Shown piece by piece: positions 29,814 to 39,349 of a stretch of 64,000 bases of DNA. Within the stretch, counting starts at the first letter, position 1, and every line of letters begins with the position of its first letter. The notes under the pieces are model-generated. The model saw only the letters and a list, made by a program, of their open reading frames with translations. It ran no database searches and had not been told where the DNA came from. Both the position numbers and the translations under genes were made by a program. The stretch spans positions 200,096 to 264,095 of the forward strand of contig NZ_WPCU01000010.1 of assembly GCF_009742705.1 (NCBI RefSeq). Reading direction: 5' to 3'. Origin of the DNA: Auraticoccus cholistanensis. Its GTDB lineage: Bacteria; Actinomycetota; Actinomycetes; Propionibacteriales; Propionibacteriaceae.

Positions 29814-31001
29814 GTGGCGCTGGTGGCGCTGGAGCTCGCCGGGCGGGCGGTGCTGGTGGCCGGCGGCGGCCCCGCGGCGGCCCGCGCGGCGGCCTCGCTG
29901 CTGGACCAGGACGCCGACGTGCGGGTGCTGGCCGAGGAGCTGTGCGAGGACCTGGCCGAGCTGGCCCGCACCGGCCGGGTCCGCTGGACGCCGCGCCCCG
30001 CCGTCGCCGCCGACCTCGACGACTGCTGGCTGGTGGTGGCCGCGACCGGCGGCTCGCTCACCGACCGGGCCCTGCTGGCGGCCGCCGCCGAGCGCCGCCG
30101 GCCGGCTCTCGCCGCGGCGGGTGACGAGCCGGGCGGGGGTGGGGCGCGCGAGGACGAGGCGGGCTGGGGTCTGGGCAGCGCCCGGCTGCTGCCCCTGGAG
30201 GAGCCGTCCACGCCCTCCCCCGCCCGGTCCCGCACCGGGCCGGCCGGACGGGTCGTGCTGGTCGGGGGCGGACCGGGCGCGGAGGACCTCATCACCGTCC
30301 GGGGTCAGCGGTGGCTGGCCCGCGCCGACGTGGTGGTCGCCGACCGGCTCGGACCGACCGGGCTGCTGGACCGGCTGCCCGCCCGGGTGGAGGTGGTCGA
30401 CGTCGGCAAGACGCCGGGCCGGCACCAGGTCAGCCAGGACGAGATCAACCAGGTGCTCCTGGACCGGGCGAGGGCGGGGCTGACGGTGGTCCGGCTCAAG
30501 GGCGGGGACCCGTTCCTGTTCGGCCGCGGCGGCGAGGAGTGGCTGGCCTGCGTCCGGGCGGGGGTGGCGGTCGAGGTGGTGCCGGGGGTCAGCAGCGCGC
30601 TGTCGGTGCCCGCCCTCGCCGGGGTGCCGGTCACCCACCGCGGCACCAGCACCGGGGTGCTCGTGGAGCACGGCCACACCGAGCTGACCGGTGCCGCCGT
30701 GCGGGCCGTGGTCACCGGCGAGGCCACCCTGGTGGTGCTGATGGGGGTGGCCAACCTGTCCCGCCACGTGGCCACGCTGCTGGCCGCGGGAGCCGACCCC
30801 CGGACGCCGGCCGCGCTGGTCTCCGACGGCAGCACGCCGCGGCAGCGGTCGGTCACCGCGCCGCTCGGCCGGCTGGTGGCCGAGGTGGAGTCCGCGGGGC
30901 TGGGAGCTCCGGCCGTGGTGGTCGTGGGTGCGGTGGTCGACGCCCTCGCCCCCGCGGCGCCGGCCGGCGACGGCAGCGGTCCGGGAGAGAATGGGGCATG
31001 A
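29814..31001 (+). CDS. cobA: uroporphyrinogen-III C-methyltransferase with a degenerate N-terminal CysG-like domain
   Basis: Makes precorrin-2 for siroheme, the NirB cofactor. 395 residues. The C-terminal SUMT domain (about 145-385) has VVLVGGGPGAEDLIT, VVADRLG, GGDPFLFGRGGEE and PGVSSA. Residues 1-105 resemble the NAD-binding part of precorrin-2 dehydrogenase (GGGPAAARAAASL), but the segment equivalent to the AATDD of CysG reads AATGG, and the usual middle/dimerisation region is missing, replaced by a Gly/Ser/Pro linker. So methylation is well supported while the dehydrogenase and chelatase activity is doubtful. Start GTG 29814 with GGAGGG seven bases before; stop overlaps the next ATG. Confidence 0.88.
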   Translation: MALVALELAGRAVLVAGGGPAAARAAASLLDQDADVRVLAEELCEDLAELARTGRVRWTPRPAVAADLDDCWLVVAATGGSLTDRALLAAAAERRRPALAAAGDEPGGGGAREDEAGWGLGSARLLPLEEPSTPSPARSRTGPAGRVVLVGGGPGAEDLITVRGQRWLARADVVVADRLGPTGLLDRLPARVEVVDVGKTPGRHQVSQDEINQVLLDRARAGLTVVRLKGGDPFLFGRGGEEWLACVRAGVAVEVVPGVSSALSVPALAGVPVTHRGTSTGVLVEHGHTELTGAAVRAVVTGEATLVVLMGVANLSRHVATLLAAGADPRTPAALVSDGSTPRQRSVTAPLGRLVAEVESAGLGAPAVVVVGAVVDALAPAAPAGDGSGPGENGA

Positions 31002-32110
31002 GCTCTGCGCTGAACCAGGTGATGGCCGGGTGCGTCGTGCTGGTCACCGCCGACCGCCGCTCCGGCGAGCTGGCCGCGGCGCTGACCCGCCGCGGCGCCA
31101 GCGTCCGGCACGCGCCCGCGCTGAGCATCGTCCCCCACCAGGAGGACGAGCAGCTGCTGGCCGACACGCGGGCCCTGCTGGCCGACCCGCCCGACGTGCT
31201 GGTGGTGACCACCGGGATCGGGCTCCGCGGCTGGATCGAGGCCGCCGACGTGGCCGGGCTGGCCGACCAGCTGGTGGCCACCCTGGCCCGTACGCGGATC
31301 GTGGCCCGCGGACCGAAGGCCCGGGGGGCGATCCAGGCGGCCGGGCTGCAGGCGGACTGGGTGGCGGAGTCCGAGACGTCGGCCGAGATCCTGGAGCTGC
31401 TGCTGGACGAGGGCGTCACCGGGTGCAAGATCGCCGTCCAGCACCACGGAGCCGGTGCCGACGGGCTGGACACCGAGCTGGCCGCGGCGGGCGCCGAGGT
31501 CCGCAGCCTGGTGGTCTACCGGTGGGGGCCGCCGCCGGACCCGGCCAGGGTCGGCGAGTCGGTGCTGGCCGCGGCCCGCGGGGAGGTCGACGCGGTGGTG
31601 TTCACCTCGGCCCCGGGGGCGGCGGCCTGGCTGTCGGCGGCCGAGCAGGCCGGGGCGCTGCCGGCGGTGGTGGAGCGCTGCGCCGCCGGCGGTCTGGTCG
31701 CCGCCGCGGTGGGGCCGGTCACCGCCCGCCCGCTCCGCGACGCCGGCATCACCCCGCTGGTCCCCGAGCGCGGCCGGCTGGGTGCGCTGGTGCGCACCCT
31801 GGTGCACCACTTCGAGCAGGCGGCCACCACGGCGGTCGCCACCCGGGCGGGTGCGTTGCAGGTGCGGCGCACGGTGGCCCTGCTGGACGGCCACGTGCTG
31901 CCGGTGTCCCCCAGCGGGCTGGCGGTGCTGCGGGCGCTGGCCGACGCCCGCGGCGGCGTGGTGTCCCGCGACGAGCTGCTGCAGGTGCTGCCCGGGGACT
32001 CCAGCGACCCCCACACCGCCGAGGTCGCCGTCGCCCGGGTCCGTGAGGCCGTCGGCCGCGACCTGATCCAGACGGTGGTCAAGCGCGGCTACCGGCTGGC
32101 CACCGCCTGA
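30998..32110 (+). CDS. nnaR: HemD-domain, winged-helix nitrate/nitrite assimilation regulator (NnaR type)
   Basis: 370 residues: a uroporphyrinogen-III-synthase-like (HemD) domain at about 10-260 and an OmpR-type winged helix at about 265-370 (SPSGLAVLRALADA, SRDELLQVLPG, VAVARVREAVG, VVKRGYRLA). Proteins with this fusion (NnaR in Streptomyces coelicolor and Mycobacterium smegmatis) co-activate nitrate and nitrite assimilation genes with GlnR. Its position as the last gene of a nitrate cassette with GlnR-like boxes fits. It probably senses a tetrapyrrole or related ligand, but that is inference; true HemD activity is an alternative. The start ATG overlaps the previous stop (ATGA). Confidence 0.87.
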   Translation: MSSALNQVMAGCVVLVTADRRSGELAAALTRRGASVRHAPALSIVPHQEDEQLLADTRALLADPPDVLVVTTGIGLRGWIEAADVAGLADQLVATLARTRIVARGPKARGAIQAAGLQADWVAESETSAEILELLLDEGVTGCKIAVQHHGAGADGLDTELAAAGAEVRSLVVYRWGPPPDPARVGESVLAAARGEVDAVVFTSAPGAAAWLSAAEQAGALPAVVERCAAGGLVAAAVGPVTARPLRDAGITPLVPERGRLGALVRTLVHHFEQAATTAVATRAGALQVRRTVALLDGHVLPVSPSGLAVLRALADARGGVVSRDELLQVLPGDSSDPHTAEVAVARVREAVGRDLIQTVVKRGYRLATA

Positions 32111-32133
32111 GCAGCCGGGCGGCCGGCTCTCAG
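32107..32133. terminator. bidirectional terminator overlapping the stops of nnaR and uvrC
   Basis: CTGAG (32107-32111) and AGCCGG (32113-32118) pair with CCGGCT (32123-32128) and CTCAG (32129-32133), with a GCGG loop and one bulged C. Both stop codons (32108-32110 and, on the minus strand, 32130-32132) lie in the stem. No other terminator is seen between these convergent genes. Confidence 0.65.
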
Positions 32134-34106
32134 CCCTCGACCACCTCGCCGGTGGCGGTGTTGATGCCCTCCGGACGCGGCGCCTCGGACAGCGTGCTGG
32201 CGATGCTGTGCGCCAGCCGCGGCCCGATCCCCGGCACCTGGGCGATCTCCTCCGGGGTGGCCTGCCGCAGCTTCTTGATCGAGCCGAAGTGCCCGACCAG
32301 CGCCTTGCGGCGGATCTCGCCCAGCCCGGGCACCTGGTCCAGGGCCGACTCCACCATCGTCCTGCTGCGCCGCCCCCGGTGGTGGGTGATGGCGAAGCGG
32401 TGCGCCTCGTCGCGGATCCGCTGCAGCAGGTAGAGGCCCTCGCTGGTGCGGGGCAGGATCACCGGGTACTCCTCCCCCGGCACCCAGACCTCCTCCAGCC
32501 GCTTGGCCAGCCCGCACAGCGCGACGTCGGTCACCCCCAGCTCCGCCAGCGCCTGCTCGGCGGCGGCGACCTGCGGCGGGCCGCCGTCGACCACCACGAG
32601 CGCCGGGGTGTAGGCGAACTTGCGGGGCGCGCCGGTGGTGGGGTCCACCAGCAGCGGGCCGTCGGGGTCGTCGGGGTTGGTGAGCTCGCGGCGCTCCTCG
32701 AGCAGCCGGCGGAACCGCCGGGTGATCACCTCGTGCATCGAGGCCACGTCGTTCTGCCCGTCGACGCCGCGGATCACGAAACGGCGGTACTCCCCCTTGC
32801 GCGGCAGCCCGTCCTCGAAGACCACCATCGAGGCGACCACCTCGGTCCCCTGCAGGTTCGAGACGTCGTAGCACTCGATCCGCAGCGGCACCTCGGGCAG
32901 GTCGAGGGCCTCCTGGATCTCCTCCAGCGCCCGGTTGCGGGTGGACAGGTCGCTGGCCCGCTTGGTCTTGTGCCGCACCAGGGCCTCGGCGGCGTTCTTG
33001 GCCACCGTCTCCATCAGGGTGCGCTTGTCGCCGCGCTGCGGCACCCGCACCGAGACGTTGGAGCCGCGGAGCTGGGTCAGCCACTCGGTGACGGTGGGGT
33101 CGCTGGGCAGCTCGGGGACGAGCACCTCCCGCGGCACCGGGGAGGACCCGGTCTCGGCCGTGCGGGCCTCGTCGTCGGCGTAGAGCTGCACCAGGAAGGC
33201 CTGGATCAGCTCCGGCGTGGTGCTGTCGTCGCTGCGGTCGGCCACCCAGCCCCGCTCGCCGCGGACCCGGCCGCCGCGGACGTGGAAGACCTGCACGGCG
33301 ACCTCCAGCGGGTCCTCGGCCAGCGCGATGACGTCGGCGTCGGTGCCGTCGGCGAGCACGATGGCGTTCTTCTCCATCGCCCGCCGCAACGCCCCGATGT
33401 CGTCGCGCAGCCGTGCCGCCCGCTCGTACTCCATGCCGGCCGCGGCCTGCTTCATCTCGCGCTCCAGGCGGCGCAGCAGGGGCCCGGACTGGCCGCCGAC
33501 GAAGCTGCAGAAGTCGTCGACGATGGCCCGGTGCTGCTCGGCGTCCACCCGGCCCACGCAGGGCGCGGAGCACTTGTCGATGTAGCCCAGCAGGCAGGGC
33601 CGCCCGGTCTGCGCCGCGTTGCGGAACACGCCCTTGGTGCAGGAGCGCATCGGGAACACCCGCAGCAGCAGGTCGACGGTCTCGCGGATCGCCCAGGCGT
33701 GGGAGTACGGCCCGTAGTAGCGGGTGCCCTTGCGCTTGGGGCCGCGGCCCACGAACACCCGCGGGAACTCCTCCGACCAGGTCACGGCCAGCCACGGGTA
33801 GGACTTGTCGTCGCGGTACTTGACGTTGAACCGCGGGTCGAACTCCTTGATCCAGGCGAACTCCAGCTGCAGCGCCTCGACCTCGGTCTGCACCACCGTC
33901 CAGTCGACCCGTGCCGCCGTGCGCACCATCGTCTGGGTGCGCTGGTGCAGGGACGCGGGGTCGGCGAAGTAGGAGTTCAGCCGCTGCCGCAGGCTCTTGG
34001 CCTTGCCGACGTAGATCACCCGTCCCTGGGCGTCGCTGAACCGGTAGACCCCCGGGTTCAGCGGGATCGACCCGGGCGCGGGGCGGTAGGAGGAAGGATC
34101 TGCCAC
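32130..34106 (-). CDS. uvrC: excinuclease ABC subunit C
   Basis: Makes both incisions in UvrABC nucleotide-excision repair. 658 residues. An N-terminal GIY-YIG domain (GVYRF at 19, [12 protein letters not shown]), a central UVR motif ([12 protein letters not shown]), the RNase-H-like endonuclease domain ([15 protein letters not shown]) and C-terminal helix-hairpin-helix pairs ([21 protein letters not shown]) are all present. GTG 34106 is the only sensible start. TAAGGT lies six bases upstream and overlaps the GH95 stop, suggesting a leaderless promoter. Confidence 0.96.
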   Translation of the reverse strand: MADPSSYRPAPGSIPLNPGVYRFSDAQGRVIYVGKAKSLRQRLNSYFADPASLHQRTQTMVRTAARVDWTVVQTEVEALQLEFAWIKEFDPRFNVKYRDDKSYPWLAVTWSEEFPRVFVGRGPKRKGTRYYGPYSHAWAIRETVDLLLRVFPMRSCTKGVFRNAAQTGRPCLLGYIDKCSAPCVGRVDAEQHRAIVDDFCSFVGGQSGPLLRRLEREMKQAAAGMEYERAARLRDDIGALRRAMEKNAIVLADGTDADVIALAEDPLEVAVQVFHVRGGRVRGERGWVADRSDDSTTPELIQAFLVQLYADDEARTAETGSSPVPREVLVPELPSDPTVTEWLTQLRGSNVSVRVPQRGDKRTLMETVAKNAAEALVRHKTKRASDLSTRNRALEEIQEALDLPEVPLRIECYDVSNLQGTEVVASMVVFEDGLPRKGEYRRFVIRGVDGQNDVASMHEVITRRFRRLLEERRELTNPDDPDGPLLVDPTTGAPRKFAYTPALVVVDGGPPQVAAAEQALAELGVTDVALCGLAKRLEEVWVPGEEYPVILPRTSEGLYLLQRIRDEAHRFAITHHRGRRSRTMVESALDQVPGLGEIRRKALVGHFGSIKKLRQATPEEIAQVPGIGPRLAHSIASTLSEAPRPEGINTATGEVVEG

Positions 34107-34115
34107 CCGCCCACC

Positions 34116-36584
34116 TTAGGTCCCGGCGGCGACACCCTCCGGCGCCGCCGTCGGCGACCACACCACCGGCTCCGAGGCACGCAGCCGCAGCACCTCCGGG
34201 GCGGCCCCGGGCGCCAGCACCACGACCTCCTGGTCCCGCCCGGGGTGGAGACGCAGCTGCTCCACGGCCCCGTCCCGCCAGCTGAGGTCGACGACCAGCC
34301 CGCCGCGGGCGCGCAGCCCCCGCACCGACCCGGACGACCACTGCGGCGGCAGGCAGGGCAGCAGGTCCAGCACCGGGCGGCCGGAGTCGACCTCGTGCGA
34401 CTGCAGCAGCATCTCCAGCACCCCGGCGGCCACCCCGAAGTTGCCGTCGATCTGGAAGGGCGGGTGGGCGCAGAGCAGGTTGCGGTAGACCCCGCCCGGC
34501 ACGTGCACCCGGCCCCGGCGGTCGTCGGCGGGGTCGTCGACCAGGTTGAAGTAGTGGCCCAGGCTGGCCACCGCGCCGTCGACGTTGCCCAGCCGGGCGT
34601 GCAGCGCCACCCGCCAGGCGATCGACCAGCCGGTGGAGTGGCTGCCGCGCAGCCGCAGCGTCTCGGCCACGGCCTCGAACCGGGCGAGGTGCGCCGGGTC
34701 GTGGCGGTGCAGCGCGTCCCCGGGGTGCAGGTCGAACAGGTGCGACTGGTGCCGGTGGGTGGGCTCGGCCTCGGGCAGGTCCAGGTGCCACTCGGGGTAG
34801 CTGCCGCGGGCGGTCGGCTCCGGCAGCGGCAGCTGCGCCAACGCGGCCTCCACCTGGCTGCGGCGCTCCGGGTCCGCCGCGCGCCGGCCGCCGGCGGCGC
34901 CCTCGGTCTCCAGCAGCTCGGCGCACCGCAGCCAGGTGCGCAGCAGGTCGCGGGCCAGCGCCAGGTCCATGGTCGAGGAGACGGTGACCGCCGCCGTGCC
35001 CGAGCCGGTGCGGAAGCGGTTCTCCGGCGAGGTGGAGGGGGCGGTGCCCAGCGTGCCGTCCGGCAGGGTGACCAGCCAGGACAGCACGAACTCCACCGCC
35101 CCGTCGACCAGCGGCCAGCCGCGGTCGAGCAGCACCTCGGTGTCCCCGGTGAAGCGGTGGTGCTCGGCCAGGTGCTGCAGCAGCCACGGGGCGGCCATCG
35201 GCCAGGCCGCCCAGCAGGGGTCGGCGGCGCCGTCGCCCACGGGCAGCGAGTAGCCCCACACGTCGGCGTTGTGGTGCGCGGCCCAGCCGGGACGGTCGTA
35301 GACCCGCCGCGCGGTGTCGCGGCCGGTCCGGGCGATGTCCTCGACCAGCCCGTACAGCGGCTCGGCGCAGTCGAGCAGGTTGCCCGGCGCCGCCAGCCAG
35401 TAGTTCATCTCGGTGTTGATGTTCACCGTGTAGTTGCTGCTCCACGGCGGCTGCAGCAGCCGGTTCCAGATCCCCTGCAGGTTGGTCGCCCGCGACCCCG
35501 GGCGGGAGGCCGCGATCATCAGGTAGCGGCCGTACTGGGTGGCCAGCGCCACCAGGGCGGGGCTGACGTCCCCGCGGCTGGCCCGCGCCAGCAGCTCGTC
35601 GGTGTCTCCGTCCACGGCGTCGGTGCCGTCACCGAGCACCAGCTCGAAGCGGTCGAACAGCGCCCGGTGGTCCGCCTCGTGCTCGGCGCGCAGCTCGGCC
35701 ACGTCGCGGTCGGCCTGGGTCCGGGCGCGTGCGACGGCGTCGGCCAGCAGCTGCTCGACCCGCCCGTGCGGGGGCGTCACGGCGTCCACGAAGTCGGTGC
35801 TGGTGGTGGCGACCAGGGTGAGGTGGGTGGCCCCGGTGACGGCCAGCTCGACGGGCCCCACCGCCTCCGCCCCCGCCGGCACGGCGACGGTCCCGTCGGT
35901 GACCACCCGGACGGCGACCGCGGCGGTGACCGCCCGGCCCGGGGTGAGGTCGAAGCGCAGCGGCTCCTCGCTCTTGTCGTGGCTGGGGTAGGCGTCGGTG
36001 GGCATCCGGCTGACCAGGGTCAGCAGCCCCTCCGCCGCGGCGTCGGCGCGGCAGTGCCCGAACTCGGCGTGGGCGGCGGTGAGCCGGACGCGGACGTCGG
36101 TGGGCCGCTGCCAGCGGTGCTCGCCCACCACGGCCCCCGCCGGGGCGCTGACGAAGCCCGCCACCTGCCCCTCCCCCGCAGGTCCGTCGGTGGCCCAGGC
36201 CGCCACCCCGGTGGACAGGTCCAGCCGGCGGTGCAGCAGGCGGGTCCCCGGGTCGGTGACCACGGTCAGCGCGGCCAGCGGCTGGTAGGACTGGCTGTGG
36301 CCGTACTGCACCTTGCGGATCTCCCGCTCGGCGGTGTCGACGTCGCCGTCGAAGAGGGCCCGGCGGACCCGCTCCACCACCTGCGGCGAGGGTTCGTCGG
36401 AGGCCGGCTGGCCGGCGGTGCTGCCCGGCCAGCCCGACCAGCAGGTGTCGTCGTTGAGGTCCCAGCGCGTCTCGGCGGCCTCGCCGTGGACCATCACCCC
36501 GATCCGGCCGTTGCCCAGCGGGTAGCCCTCGTTCCAGGTCAGCGCGGGGGTGCGGGCGGTCAGGGCGGGTCGGGGTGCGGTCAC
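34116..36584 (-). CDS. glycoside hydrolase family 95 (alpha-L-fucosidase type)
   Basis: 822 residues, full length for GH95, whose members hydrolyse alpha-1,2-L-fucosidic bonds and sometimes alpha-galactosidic ones. An N-terminal beta domain ([13 protein letters not shown]) leads to an (alpha/alpha)6 barrel. It carries the residues known in Bifidobacterium AfcA: Asn pair in NINTEMNYW, Glu in STSPENRF and Asp in QIDGNFG. No signal peptide is visible, so it acts on imported oligosaccharides, which fits the sugar ABC genes upstream. GTG 36584 has GAGGAG eight bases before it. Which sugar is the natural substrate is open. Confidence 0.9.
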   Translation of the reverse strand: MTAPRPALTARTPALTWNEGYPLGNGRIGVMVHGEAAETRWDLNDDTCWSGWPGSTAGQPASDEPSPQVVERVRRALFDGDVDTAEREIRKVQYGHSQSYQPLAALTVVTDPGTRLLHRRLDLSTGVAAWATDGPAGEGQVAGFVSAPAGAVVGEHRWQRPTDVRVRLTAAHAEFGHCRADAAAEGLLTLVSRMPTDAYPSHDKSEEPLRFDLTPGRAVTAAVAVRVVTDGTVAVPAGAEAVGPVELAVTGATHLTLVATTSTDFVDAVTPPHGRVEQLLADAVARARTQADRDVAELRAEHEADHRALFDRFELVLGDGTDAVDGDTDELLARASRGDVSPALVALATQYGRYLMIAASRPGSRATNLQGIWNRLLQPPWSSNYTVNINTEMNYWLAAPGNLLDCAEPLYGLVEDIARTGRDTARRVYDRPGWAAHHNADVWGYSLPVGDGAADPCWAAWPMAAPWLLQHLAEHHRFTGDTEVLLDRGWPLVDGAVEFVLSWLVTLPDGTLGTAPSTSPENRFRTGSGTAAVTVSSTMDLALARDLLRTWLRCAELLETEGAAGGRRAADPERRSQVEAALAQLPLPEPTARGSYPEWHLDLPEAEPTHRHQSHLFDLHPGDALHRHDPAHLARFEAVAETLRLRGSHSTGWSIAWRVALHARLGNVDGAVASLGHYFNLVDDPADDRRGRVHVPGGVYRNLLCAHPPFQIDGNFGVAAGVLEMLLQSHEVDSGRPVLDLLPCLPPQWSSGSVRGLRARGGLVVDLSWRDGAVEQLRLHPGRDQEVVVLAPGAAPEVLRLRASEPVVWSPTAAPEGVAAGT

Positions 36585-36606
36585 GGTGCGGCTCCTCGTG
36601 CGGGTC

Positions 36607-36658
36607 GAGCTGGCGGGATGAGCTGGCGGGTCTGGCTGAGGGGGTTCGAGCTGGCGGG
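36607..36658. repeat. three 11-bp direct repeats in the GH95-binding-protein spacer
   Basis: GAGCTGGCGGG occurs at 36607-36617, 36620-36630 and 36648-36658. The copies lie in the leader of the GH95 gene. They could be slippage products or a protein-binding array; nothing decides between these. Confidence 0.5.
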
Positions 36659-36668
36659 TCCGGGGTGG

Positions 36669-38351
36669 TCAGCGGGTCAGGTACTGGTCGTAGGCAGCCT
36701 GCTGCAGCTCCAGGTATCGTCCCAGCTGCAGGCCCTCGAAGCCCTGGACGTAGGCGTCCCAGTCGGCGTCGAGGTCCTTGGAGCCGGTGATGAAGGCCAG
36801 CGAGTTCTGGGTGACGTAGTTCTCGATGTTGGTCTGCAGCTGCGCCATCTCGGTGGCGTCGGCCGGGTCGACCCAGATGCCCCAGGACGGGAACACCTGG
36901 GCCTTGTCCTCCTTGCCGGCGTAGAGCTGGGTGGCCTCGAACAGCCGGCGCTCGTAGCCGGCCGGGTCGTAGATGTCCTCGGGCACCACCATCGCGTTGC
37001 GGTAGGCCAGGGTGTTGTTGTACTGGGCCAGCGCCTCCCACTTGGAGTTGCGAGGGGTCCCCTCGTCCTCGGCCGGCAGCACCTTGTACAGCGGCTCGAC
37101 CGCCGGGTCGAGGGCGATGTCGCCCTCCTCCGGGTCGGTCCAGTCCACGCCCTTCTCGCCGTGGATGCCCTCGGTCTGGCCCTGGGTCGTGTAGATGTAG
37201 TCGAGCATCTTGATCGCGGCCACCTGGTCGTTGGCCGAGGCCTTGTTGGTCAGCACGAACGTCGCCCCGGGCACGGAGGGGAAGTTGTAGGCCGCGTAGG
37301 CCGCCCCCGTCGGACCGGTCAGCGGCGGCACCGGGTCGTAGTCCTTGTCACGGCCGTCCTCCTGGCCGAGCGTGACCGCGATGGCCGGGTGCAGCACGGT
37401 GGCGCTTCCCAGGATCACCGCCTCGGAGTTGTCGCCGATCTGCTGCAGCGCGTCGGGGTTCTGGGTGAACGCGCCCGGGTCGATGAGGTCCTCGTCCCAC
37501 AGCGACTTGATGTAGCGCAGGCCCTCGCGCCAGCCCTCCTTGTTGGCCTGCAGGTCCACCCGGCCCTGGTTCAGCACCAGGGTGGAGCGGTTGTTGCCGC
37601 TGGTGCCCTGCGGGTCGTAGATGAAGGAGTTCATGAAGTACGGGATGAGGTCGTCGCGGACGCTGGCGCTCAGCGGCACCTCGTCGGCCTCGCCGTTGCC
37701 GTTGGGGTCGCGGGTCTTGAACGCCCGCAGCACCTCGCGCATCTCCTCGGTGGTGGTGGGCTGGTCCAGGCCGAGCTCCTCGAGCCACTCCGAGTTCATC
37801 CACAGCTTGGCCTGGTAGCTGCAGTGGTAGCACTCCACCAGCTGCGGCAGGCCGTAGATGTTGCCGTCGGGCGCGGTGGACATGGCCCGCAGGTCGGCGC
37901 TGGAGTCCAGCGCGGCCTGGATGTTCGGCGCGTGCTCGCGGATCAGGTCGTTGAGCGGCAGCGCCACCCCCTGCTGCCCGAGCCTCATCACGTCGGCCGG
38001 GCGGAACTGGTCCACCCAGGGGATCAGCAGGAACAGGTCCGGGTAGTCGCCGCTGGCCAGCGCGATGTTGCGCTTCTCCGCGGCCGGGACGCCGTCCCAG
38101 GTGGTGGTCTGCCAGCTGAACTCGATGTCGAACTGCTCGCTGAGCTGCTGGGTGAACACGTTGGTGGCGAGGTCCTGCTCGGGACCCTGCGGGGCGAAGA
38201 CGCTGAGCTGGGCGGGTCCGCCCACGCTCTCCTCCTCGGTGGGCTCGCCGGAGCCGGAGCAGGCGGCGGCGGCGAGGACCACGGTGGCGGCGACGGTGAG
38301 CGCCCCGCCCCGGCGGGCGGCCGTCCGCAGGCGGCCTCGGTCGTTGGTCAT
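36669..38351 (-). CDS. ABC sugar transporter substrate-binding lipoprotein (LplA/YtcQ-like)
   Basis: 560 residues, a family-1 extracellular solute-binding protein of the larger LplA/YtcQ type. A basic N-terminus, hydrophobic stretch and lipobox ending AAAC (cysteine near 31) mark a lipoprotein. The mature part has the two-lobe pattern (ALASGDYPDLFLLIPW, GNIYGLPQLVECYHC, MDLT-type WMNSEWLEELG, DPNGNGEADEVPL). Two permeases of the matching LplB/YtcP type lie upstream in the same operon. Ligand probably a complex oligosaccharide; unproven. Start ATG 38351. Confidence 0.9.
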   Translation of the reverse strand: MTNDRGRLRTAARRGGALTVAATVVLAAAACSGSGEPTEEESVGGPAQLSVFAPQGPEQDLATNVFTQQLSEQFDIEFSWQTTTWDGVPAAEKRNIALASGDYPDLFLLIPWVDQFRPADVMRLGQQGVALPLNDLIREHAPNIQAALDSSADLRAMSTAPDGNIYGLPQLVECYHCSYQAKLWMNSEWLEELGLDQPTTTEEMREVLRAFKTRDPNGNGEADEVPLSASVRDDLIPYFMNSFIYDPQGTSGNNRSTLVLNQGRVDLQANKEGWREGLRYIKSLWDEDLIDPGAFTQNPDALQQIGDNSEAVILGSATVLHPAIAVTLGQEDGRDKDYDPVPPLTGPTGAAYAAYNFPSVPGATFVLTNKASANDQVAAIKMLDYIYTTQGQTEGIHGEKGVDWTDPEEGDIALDPAVEPLYKVLPAEDEGTPRNSKWEALAQYNNTLAYRNAMVVPEDIYDPAGYERRLFEATQLYAGKEDKAQVFPSWGIWVDPADATEMAQLQTNIENYVTQNSLAFITGSKDLDADWDAYVQGFEGLQLGRYLELQQAAYDQYLTR

Positions 38352-38400
38352 GGCTGGGTTCCTCTCGGGAGGTGGGACGGCTGGGACGGGAGGGGGACGG

Positions 38401-39342
38401 TCAGCCCTTGACGGCGCCGATCATCACGCCCTTGGTGAAGTGCCGGGCGACGAAGGGGTAGATCAGCAGCACCGGGATGCTGGCGACCACGATCAGGGAG
38501 TACTTGAGCAGCTCGGCCATCTGCTCCCGCTGCATCTGCAGGGCGACGTCCACCACGCCCCCGCCGGCGCTGGAGTTGAGGATCAGGATGTTGCGGAGCA
38601 CGAGCTGCAACGGGTAGAGGTCGGGGTCCTTGAGGTAGATGAGCGCGTCGAAGTAGGAGTTCCACTGGGTGATGGCGTACATCAGCGCCACCACGGCGAT
38701 CATCGGCTTGGACAGCGGCAGCACGACCGACCACAGGAAGCGCAGGTCGCTGCTGCCGTCGAGCTCGGCCGCCTCGGCCAGCTCGTCGGGGATGGCGGAG
38801 CGGAAGTAGGTGCGGGCGATGATGACCTGCCAGACCGCGATGGCCTGCGGCAGCAGCAGCGCCCACCGGGTGTTGAGCATCCCCAGCTCCTGCACCACCA
38901 GGTAGGTGGGGATCAGGCCGCCGGTGAAGAGCATGGTCACCAGCACCAGCGCCATGATCAGGTTGCTGCCCACCAGGCCCCTGCGCGACAGCGGGTAGGC
39001 GATCGCGACGGTCAGGGTGGTGCTGATGAACGTGCCTGCGACGGCGTAGATGAGCGAGTTGACGTAGCCGGTGAGGATCTCGGGGTTGGTCAGCACCACC
39101 TCGTAGCCCTGCAGGGTGAAGTCGACCGGCCACAGGAAGACCCGTCCGGAGGACACGGCCGCCGGGCTGGAGAAGGAGCTGGCCACGATGTAGACCAGCG
39201 GCAGCAGCACGGCGAGCACGAAGACGCCGAGCAGCAGGTAGACGGCCACCAGGAAGACCCGGTCGACGGAGGACTCGCGGATGCGGGTGGCGGGGCGGTC
39301 GGGCAGGACGCGGCGGCGGCGGGACAGCGCGGTGGTGGTCAT
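38401..39342 (-). CDS. ABC sugar transporter permease (LplC/YtcP-like)
   Basis: 313 residues, six membrane segments, CUT1 MalG-type permease. The cytoplasmic EAA loop is DELAEAAELDGSSDLRFLW followed by PLSKP, which would contact the ATPase. The C-terminus ends in FTKGVMIGAVKG, typical of the YtcP subgroup. Start ATG 39342 lies seven bases from the stop of the partner permease. Confidence 0.92.
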   Translation of the reverse strand: MTTTALSRRRRVLPDRPATRIRESSVDRVFLVAVYLLLGVFVLAVLLPLVYIVASSFSSPAAVSSGRVFLWPVDFTLQGYEVVLTNPEILTGYVNSLIYAVAGTFISTTLTVAIAYPLSRRGLVGSNLIMALVLVTMLFTGGLIPTYLVVQELGMLNTRWALLLPQAIAVWQVIIARTYFRSAIPDELAEAAELDGSSDLRFLWSVVLPLSKPMIAVVALMYAITQWNSYFDALIYLKDPDLYPLQLVLRNILILNSSAGGGVVDVALQMQREQMAELLKYSLIVVASIPVLLIYPFVARHFTKGVMIGAVKG

Positions 39343-39349
39343 CGTCGCC

